Position numbers and translations under genes: made by a program
Notes under the pieces: generated by a model
The model's input: the letters and a program-made list of their open reading frames with translations, nothing else
Databases searched by the model: none
What the model was told of the DNA's origin: nothing
From: Atopsyche davidsoni
Taxonomy: Eukaryota; Arthropoda; Insecta; Trichoptera; Hydrobiosidae
Direction: 5' to 3'
Assembly (NCBI GenBank): GCA_022113835.1
Contig: JAILWY010000029.1
Span: forward strand, 2,180,001-2,244,000
DNA length: 64,000 bases
Part shown: in pieces, positions 60,001 to 64,000 of the stretch
Layout: every line of letters starts with the position of its first letter
How positions within the stretch are numbered: position 1 is the stretch's first letter

Positions 60001-63000
60001 TTGAAACCGTCACAACAACATCTTCTGCCGCACCTGTTGTAACGGACATAACAACACCTTCTGCCGCACCTGTTGTAACCGACATAACAACACCTTCTGC
60101 TACTCCTGTTGCAACTGACATAACAACACCATCAAGCGCACCAGTTGAAACCGTCCCGACAGCATCTACTGCCGCAACTGTTGAAACCGTCACAACAACA
60201 TCTTCTTCCGCACCTGTTGTAACCGACATAACAACACCTTCTGTCGCACCTGTTGTAACCGACATAACAACACCTTCTGCCGCACCTGTTGTAACCGACA
60301 TAACAACACCTTCTGCCACTCCTGTTGCAACCGACGTAACAACATTATCAGGCGCACCAGTAGAAACTGTCACGACAGCATCTACTGCCGCAACTGTTGA
60401 AACCGTCACAACAACATCTTCTTCCGCATCTGTTGTAACCGACATAACAACACCTTCTGCCACTCCTGTTGCAACCGACGTAACAACATTATCAGGCGCA
60501 CCAGTAGAAACCGTCCCGACAGCATCTACTGCCGCAACTGTTGAAACCGTCACAACAACATCTTCTGCCGCACCTGTTGTAACCGACATAACAACACCTT
60601 CTGCCGCACCTGTTGTAACCGACATAACAACACCTTCTGCCCCTCCTGTTGCAACCGACGTAACAACATTATCAGGCGCACCAGTAGAAACTGTCACGAC
60701 AGCATCTACTGCCGCAACTGTTGAAACCGTCACAACAACATCTTCTGCCGCACCTGTTGTAACGGACATAACAACACCTTCTGCCGCACCTGTTGTAACC
60801 GACATAATAACACCTTCTGCCGCACCTGTTGTAACCGACATAACAACACCTTCTGCCACTCCTGATGCAACCGACGTAACAACATTATCAGGCGCACCAG
60901 TAGAAACTGTCACGACAGCATCTACTGCCGCAACTGTTGAAACCGTCACAACAACATCTTCTGCCGCACCTGTTGTAACGGACATAACAACACCTTCTGC
61001 CGCACCTGTTGTAACCGACATAACAACACCTTCTGCTACTCCTGTTGCAACTGACATAACAACACCATCAAGCGCACCAGTTGAAACCGTCCCGACAGCA
61101 TCTACTGCCGCAACTGTTGAAACCGTCACAACAACATCTTCTTCCGCATCTGTTGTAACCGACATAACAACACCTTCTGCTACTCCTGTTGCAACCGACA
61201 TAACAACACCATCAGGCGCACCAGTAGAAACCGTCCCGACAGCATCTACTGCCGCAACTGTTGAAACCGTCACAACAACATCTTCTGCCGCACCTGTAGT
61301 AACCGACATAACAACACCTTCTGCCGCACCTGTTGTAACCGAGATAACAACACCTTCTGCTACTCCTGTTGCAACCGACATTACAACACCATCAGGCGCA
61401 CCAGTTGAAACCGTCCCGACAGCATCTACTGCCGCAACTGTTGAAACCGTCACAACAACATCTTCTTCCGCATCTGTTGTAACCGACATAACAACACCTT
61501 CTGCTACTCCTGTTGCAACCGACATAACAACACCATCAGGCGCACCAGTAGAAACCGTCCCGACAGCATCTACTGCCGCAACTGTTGAAACCGTCACAAC
61601 AACATCTTCTTCCGCACCTGTTGTAACCGACATAACAACACCTTCTGCCGCACCTGTTGTAACCGACATAACAACACCTTCTGCCGCACCTGTTGTAACC
61701 GACATAACAACACCTTCTGCCACTCCTGTTGCAACCGACGTAACAACATTATCAGGCGCACCAGTAGAAACTGTCACGACAGCATCTACTGCCGCAACTG
61801 TTGAAACCGTCACAACAACATCTTCTGCCGCACCTGTTGTAACGGACATAACAACACCTTCTGCCGCACCTGTTGTAACCGACATAACAACACCTTCTGC
61901 CGCACCTGTTGTAACCGACATAACAACACCTTCTGCCACTCCTGTTGCAACCGACGTAACAACATTATCAGGCGCACCAGTAGAAACTGTCACGACAGCA
62001 TCTACTGCCGCAACTGTTGAAACCGTCACAACAACATCTTCTGCCGCACCTGTTGTAACGGACATAACAACACCTTCTGCCGCACCTGTTGTAACCGACA
62101 TAACAACACCTTCTGCTACTCCTGTTGCAACTGACACAACATCACCATCAGGCGCACCAGTAGAAACCGTCCCGACAGCATCTACTGCCGTAACTGTTGA
62201 AACCGTCACAACAACATCTTCTGCCGCACCTGTAGTAACCGACATAACAACACCTTCTGCCGCACCTGTTGTAACCGAGATAACAACACCTTCTGCTACT
62301 CCTGTTGCAACCGACATTACAACACCATCAGGCGCACCAGTTGAAACCGTCCCGACAGCATCTACTGCCGCAACTGTTGAAACCGTCACAACAACATCTT
62401 CTTCCGCATCTGTTGTAACCGACATAACAACACCTTCTGCTACTCCGGTTGCAACCGACATAACAACACCATCAGGCGCACCAGTAGAAACCGTCCCGAC
62501 AGCATCTACTGCCGCAACTGTTGAAACCGTCACAACAACATCTTCTTCCGCACCTGTTGTAACCGACATAACAACACCTTCTGCCGCACCTGTTGTAACC
62601 GACATAACAACACCTTCTGCCGCACCTGTTGTAACCGACATAACAACACCTTCTGCCACTCCTGTTGCAACCGACGTAACAACATTATCAGGCGCACCGG
62701 TAGAAACTGTCACGACAGCATCTACTGCCGCAACTGTTGAAACCGTCACAACAACATCTTCTGCCGCACCTGTTGTAACGGACATAACAACACCTTCTGC
62801 CGCACCTGTTGTAACCGACATAACAACACCTTCTGCCGCACCTGTTGTAACCGACATAACAACACCTTCTGCCACTCCTGTTGCAACCGACGTAACAACA
62901 TTATCAGGCGCACCAGTAGAAACTGTCACGACAGCATCTACTGCCGCAACTGTTGAAACCGTCACAACAACATCTTCTGCCGCACCTGTTGTAACCGACA

Positions 63001-64000
63001 TAACAACACCTTCTGCCGCACCTGTTGTAACCGATATAACAACACCTTCTGCCGCACCTGTTGTAACCGGCATATCAACATCTTCTGCCGCATCTGCTGT
63101 AACCGACACAACATCACCATCAGGCGCACCAGTAGAAAACGTCCCGACAGAATCTACTGCCGCAACTGTTGAAACCGTCACAACAACACCTTCTGCCGCA
63201 CCTGTTGTAACCGACATAACAACACCTTCTGCCACTCCTGTTGCAACCGACGTAACAACATTATCAGGCGCACCAGTAGAAACTGTACCGACAGCATCTA
63301 CTGCCGCAACTGTTGAAACCGTCACAACAACATCTTCTGCCGCAACTGTTGAAACCGTCACAACAACATCTTCTGCCGCACCTGTTGTAACCGACATAAC
63401 AACATCTTCTGCCGCACCTGTTGTAACCGACATAACAACACCTTCTGCTACTCCTGTTGCAACCGACATAACAACACCATCAGGCGCACCAGTTGAAACC
63501 GTCCCGACAGCATCTTCTGCCGCAACAGTTGAAACCGTCACAACAACATCTTCTGCCGCACCTGTTGTAACCGACATAACAACACCTTCTGCCGCACCTG
63601 TTGTAACCGATATAACAACACCTTCTGCCGCACCTGTTGTAACCGGCATATCAACGTCTTCTGCCGCATCTGCTGTAACCGAAACAACATCACCATCAGG
63701 CGCACCAGTAGAAACCGTCCCGACAGAATCTACTGCCGCAACTGTTGAAACCGTCACAACAACATCTTCTGCCGCACCTGTTGTAACCGACATAACAACA
63801 CCTTCTGCCACTCCTGTTGCAACCGACATAACAACACCTTCTGCCGCACCTGTTGTAACCGACATAACAACACCTTCTGCCGCACCTGTTGTAACCGACA
63901 TAACAACACCTTCTGCCGCACCTGTTGTAACCGGCATATCAACGTCTTCTGCCGCATCTGCTGTAACCGACACAACATCACCATCAGGCGCACCAGTAGA
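1..64000 (+). CDS. Interior of a giant Thr/Ser/Ala/Val/Pro-rich 12-residue-repeat protein, partial at both ends
   Basis: Codons begin at position 3, and 21,332 full codons follow without a stop that I could find. The two leading bases fit the end of a preceding ACA codon. The protein is about 1,777 consecutive 12-residue units of the form T-T-[SPL]-S-[AG]-[AT]-[PTS]-V-[VAE]-T-[DGV]-[ITVP]. About 40% of residues are Thr or Ser. There is usually one Asp or Glu per unit, and Lys or Arg is extremely rare. I saw no Cys, Met, Trp, His or Gln codon. No signal peptide, membrane segment, anchor or catalytic domain lies inside the window; such parts, if present, are at the unseen ends. Start and stop are both outside. 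Many third-base differences are silent (acc/act/acg, gcc/gct, gtt/gta, ata/att), and no frameshift was seen. The likely role, by composition only, is an extended acidic extracellular stalk, adhesin, coat or mucin-like fibre. The alternative is a non-coding 36-bp satellite, made unlikely by the perfectly kept frame. Confidence 0.85.
111..182 (+). repeat. Example of the punctuating two-unit module (TTLSGAPVETVT then TASTAATVETVT)
   Basis: Here the SGAPVE-type unit is followed by the STAATVE-type unit. This ordered pair recurs throughout the window, typically every four to eight units. Both members put Glu at residue 9 instead of Asp at residue 11. The first member's codons 3-5 (tta tca ggc) create stops in antisense frames. 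The second member's gtt-gaa junction creates TGA in plus frame 2. These two unit types therefore close the competing frames. Confidence 0.88.
255..362 (+). repeat. Example of the three-unit module STSSAASVVTDT / TSPSGAPVETVP / TASTAATVETV-
   Basis: This is a second, longer punctuating module. A Ser-Thr-starting unit with Ser at residue 7 and Thr at residue 12 leads into TSPSGAPVETVP, then the TASTAATVETVT unit. In this copy the final codon of the third unit (360-362) is aaa (Lys) instead of aca (Thr), one of very few basic residues in the window. In most later copies the first unit reads STSSAASAVTDT, with Ala at residue 8. Confidence 0.85.
975..1046 (+). repeat. Example of the core unit class (TTSSAAPVVTDI then TTPSAAPVVTGI)
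   Basis: These two adjacent units show the most frequent class. Codon 3 alternates between tct (Ser) and cct (Pro), and codon 11 between gac (Asp) and ggc (Gly). A frequent relative replaces residues 6 and 9 to give TTPSATPVATDI or TTPSATPVATDV (for example 75-110). Runs of two to five core units separate the punctuating units. The Gly-11 form normally precedes a unit beginning Ser-Thr (tca acg). Confidence 0.9.
1500..3720 (+). repeat. Tandem duplication with 1,116-bp (31-unit) period
   Basis: Sequence from about 1,500 to 2,600 reappears 1,116 bp downstream (about 2,616 to 3,716). It includes an unusual gca-gca codon pair ('actgcagca') near 1,960 and 3,075. One difference is visible there: the next codon reads cct in the first copy and act in the second. 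The copies diverge where the second changes to gct act near 3,722. Confidence 0.75.
3960..5700 (+). repeat. 1.7-kb dispersed block, copy 1 of 3
   Basis: This block matches 51,804-53,544 at an offset of 47,844 bp (1,329 units). Shared rare variants include ccg for cct near 4,269, ccg for cca near 4,522, 'gaaactgtaccg' at 5,103, and gaa for gac in the 'gtaaccgaaaca' unit near 5,507. The match ends near 5,703, where this copy changes to gct act. Confidence 0.75.
5151..5186 (+). repeat. Hybrid unit TTSSAATVETVT (core head, Glu-class tail)
   Basis: This unit follows an ordinary TASTAATVETVT unit rather than an SGAPVE unit. Its head is of the core class and its tail of the STAATVE class. Equivalent units occur near 27,363, 29,271, 30,927, 38,955, 40,611, 52,995 and 63,327. 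The 5,151, 52,995 and 63,327 copies belong to the dispersed 1.7-kb block. The copies near 29.3, 30.9, 39.0 and 40.6 kb belong to the 46-unit blocks. Confidence 0.75.
10479..10514 (+). repeat. Chimeric unit at a higher-order block junction
   Basis: This unit reads TASSAATVVTDI. Its head is of the TASTAATVETVT class and its tail is of the core class. It sits at the boundary where the 2,484-bp block ends and a 2,880-bp block begins. It fits an in-register crossover within the shared gcc gca act/cct gtt stretch, leaving a 36-bp unit with the frame kept. Confidence 0.7.
16059..16094 (+). repeat. Second copy of the chimeric junction unit
   Basis: This is the same TASSAATVVTDI hybrid, 5,580 bp after the one at 10,479. 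It again lies at the end of a short (2,700-bp) block. The crossover scar appears to have been copied along with the 5,580-bp double block. Confidence 0.7.
25140..26620 (+). repeat. 1.48-kb block repeated at 31,224-32,704
   Basis: The offset is 6,084 bp (169 units). Shared markers are the Asp-8/Leu-Ala module, the 'cattaacatct' unit, 'caccattagaaacc' near 25,831, and ata-ata ('cataataaca') near 26,099. One difference noticed is tct versus tcg near 32,196. Confidence 0.7.
28155..28226 (+). repeat. Two-unit variant module TTSSAAPDVTDI then LASTAAPVVTDI
   Basis: Codon 8 is gat (Asp) instead of gtt (Val), and the next unit starts tta gca (Leu-Ala). This pair is a useful marker. It also starts at about 25,131, 28,335, 29,559, 31,215, 39,243 and 40,899. 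The 28,155 and 28,335 copies are a local 180-bp (5-unit) tandem duplication. The second carries aac for gac after the Leu-Ala unit's acc, near 28,401. Confidence 0.75.
28890..32106 (+). repeat. Tandem pair of 1,656-bp (46-unit) blocks
   Basis: 28,890-30,450 matches 30,546-32,106. Markers shared at exactly 1,656-bp spacing are gtc-ata ('accgtcataaca'), gac-cta (cta at 29,160 and 30,816), 'atcgggcgca' with ttc-ccg, and the Asp-8 module. Differences noticed are tct/cct near 28,965 and gtt/gta near 30,050/31,706. Confidence 0.75.
35750..36950 (+). repeat. 1.2-kb block repeated at 43,130-44,330
   Basis: The offset is 7,380 bp (205 units). Both copies carry gca-aac-gac (Asn for Thr, near 36,033 and 43,413), gat-ctt (ctt at 36,360 and 43,740), gca-att, and gag-agc. 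Differences are act/aca near 36,093/43,473 and gtt/gta near 36,890/44,270. Confidence 0.72.
38220..38720 (+). repeat. Copy 1 of a six-copy block marked by Val-5 (gtc) and Pro-6 (cct) variants
   Basis: A gtc codon in place of gcc at 38,283 is followed 399 bp later by cct in place of act at 38,682. The same pair with the same 399-bp spacing occurs at 41,667/42,066, 45,663/46,062, 47,859/48,258, 49,911/50,310 and 60,243/60,642. The block therefore moved as a unit six times. Distances between copies are 94, 111, 61, 57 and 287 units. Confidence 0.78.
38941..41174 (+). repeat. Distant copy of 29,257-31,490, again with the 46-unit tandem period
   Basis: The offset is 9,684 bp (269 units). The Asp-8 module is at 39,264 and 40,920 (gat codon positions), 1,656 bp apart as in the first locus, and the cta marker is at 40,500. 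The match ends near 41,180, where gac-ata becomes gac-gta. Confidence 0.72.
42340..43170 (+). repeat. Block repeated at 1,980-bp and 2,016-bp offsets (about 44,320 and 46,336)
   Basis: 42,340-43,170 matches about 44,320-45,150 and then about 46,336-47,166. A related stretch is at 35,430-35,990. Each copy contains three successive core units followed by TTPSATPVATDI and an SGAPVE unit whose codon 8 is gtt. Copies 2 and 3 continue into 'cccgagagca' (Arg) units at 45,255 and 47,271. Confidence 0.7.
47198..51301 (+). repeat. Tandem duplication with 2,052-bp (57-unit) period
   Basis: 47,198-49,249 is followed directly by its copy at 49,250-51,301. Paired markers 2,052 bp apart are aga (Arg) at 47,271/49,323, gtc at 47,859/49,911, cct at 48,258/50,310, and cct-gat-gca near 48,480/50,532. 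Differences noticed are gca/aca near 47,812/49,864 and aca/acc variation near 48,245. The copies diverge at 49,250/51,302, where acc-aaca becomes aac-aaca. Confidence 0.75.
48360..53668 (+). repeat. 5.3-kb segment repeated at 10,332-bp (287-unit) offset, copy 1
   Basis: This matches 58,692-64,000. Paired markers are aga 49,323/59,655, gtc 49,911/60,243, cct 50,310/60,642, gta 51,858/62,190, and 'gaaactgtaccg' 52,947/63,279. All are exactly 10,332 bp apart. There is a small patch of differences at 48,990-49,010 (gac-att, tca-ggc) versus 59,322-59,342 (gac-ata, tca-agc), and scattered ones before it. Confidence 0.75.
51804..53544 (+). repeat. 1.7-kb dispersed block, copy 2 of 3
   Basis: This is the same block as 3,960-5,700, with the 'gaaactgtaccg' marker at 52,947. 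It carries gta instead of gca at 51,858, a variant shared with the third copy (62,190) but not the first. Copies 2 and 3 are therefore closest relatives. Confidence 0.75.
56811..56846 (+). repeat. Hybrid SGAPVE unit lacking its STAATVE partner
   Basis: This unit reads TTPSGAPVETVT and is followed directly by a core unit (from 56,847) instead of TASTAATVETVT. Its last codons, gaa acc gtc aca, are those of the missing partner. This fits an in-register exchange across the shared gtt-gaa-acc-gtc stretch that removed exactly 36 bp and left the frame intact. It is the one exception I found to the pairing rule. Confidence 0.7.
58692..64000 (+). repeat. 5.3-kb segment repeated at 10,332-bp offset, copy 2, truncated by window edge
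   Basis: This is the partner of 48,360-53,668. It still matches at the last base, so the duplication continues beyond the window. The array ends mid-unit at 63,975-64,000 in a TSPSGAPVE-type unit. Confidence 0.75.
62136..63876 (+). repeat. 1.7-kb dispersed block, copy 3 of 3
   Basis: The 'gaaactgtaccg' marker is at 63,279 and the gta variant at 62,190, each exactly 10,332 bp (287 units) after the equivalent in copy 2. This copy lies inside the 10.3-kb-offset duplication that runs into the right edge. Confidence 0.75.

Larger units (their letters stand above)
1..64000 (+). repeat. 36-bp tandem repeat array filling the window (about 1,777 units)
   Basis: Unit starts fall at positions equal to 3 modulo 36. 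I checked this at the left end (3, 39, 75, 111), at many interior points (975, 5151, 10479, 28155, 56847) and at the last unit start (63975). The commonest unit encodes TTSSAAPVVTDI or TTPSAAPVVTDI and has 5 G, 12 C, 9 T and 10 A, which is 47% GC with marked C excess. Every length difference between related blocks is a multiple of 36 bp. There is no non-repeat stretch of 300 bases or more anywhere, so there is no separate intergenic region to describe. Confidence 0.97.

Noticed and set aside
1..64000. CRISPR array, because the repeat length is 36 bp
   Set aside because: There are no unique spacers. Units abut directly, units differ from each other at codon-like positions, and all units read in one open frame.
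1..64000. Non-coding satellite DNA
   Set aside because: About 1,777 units without an in-frame stop or phase shift, and many silent third-base differences, are not expected of a neutral satellite. It is not fully excluded, because both gene ends are outside the window.
1..64000. Plus frame 2 as the coding frame (Cys/Arg/Asn-rich reading of core units)
   Set aside because: It is open only through runs of core units and is closed by TGA at every STAATVE-type unit ('tgttgaaacc'), so it never exceeds a few hundred bases.
1..64000. Promoters, ribosome binding sites, terminators, tRNA or rRNA genes, insertion sequences
   Set aside because: No unique sequence exists in which to place them. AT-rich stretches such as 'taacaacattatcagg' recur in every TTLSGAPVE unit and are coding. 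No purine-rich Shine-Dalgarno site or hairpin plus T-run was seen.

Overview
The whole 64,000-base window is one uninterrupted tandem array of 36-bp units. I count 1,777 complete units from position 3 to 63,974, plus 2 bases of a preceding unit and 26 bases of a following one. No unique flanking sequence, second gene, RNA gene, mobile element or intergenic region is visible.

The array is best read as the interior of a single giant plus-strand coding sequence. The frame whose codons begin at position 3 runs 21,332 codons to the right edge. I found no stop codon in it, and the unit phase is the same at every checkpoint tested across the 64 kb. The other five frames are stopped repeatedly by stops built into common unit types. 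I saw no in-frame ATG, so an ATG-to-stop search misses the gene and reports only short antisense shadows. Start, stop, promoter and ribosome binding site must lie outside the window on the left, and the stop on the right. The true protein is therefore larger than about 21,000 residues and about 2 MDa.

The protein is built from 12-residue units such as TTSSAAPVVTDI, TTPSATPVATDI, TTLSGAPVETVT, STSSAASAVTDT, TSPSGAPVETVP and TASTAATVETVT. It is rich in Thr, Ser, Ala, Val and Pro, usually with one Asp or Glu per unit. It has almost no basic or aromatic residues, and I saw no Cys, Met, Trp, His or Gln. This suits a very long, acidic, possibly O-glycosylated fibre, stalk or surface/extracellular coat protein. 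That role is inferred from composition only; no known domain is recognisable.

Layout: 1-8 kb is a mosaic with 1,116-bp and 1,980-bp duplications. 8.0-24.7 kb is a higher-order array of six near-identical blocks, mostly 2,880 bp. 24.7-33 kb and 38.9-41.2 kb carry 1,656-bp (46-unit) tandem blocks. 33-48 kb is a mosaic of 1.98-7.4 kb offset duplications. 47.2-51.3 kb is a 2,052-bp tandem duplication. 48.4-53.7 kb is repeated 10,332 bp downstream and runs into the right edge. One 1.7-kb block occurs at 4, 51.8 and 62.1 kb.

The organism cannot be named from this window. The base composition is moderate (about 47% GC in the commonest unit) with strong C-over-G skew on the coding strand. A bacterium or archaeon with a giant surface protein, or a eukaryote with a giant repetitive exon (mucin- or silk-like), are both possible. 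I see no intron and no Shine-Dalgarno context to decide between them.
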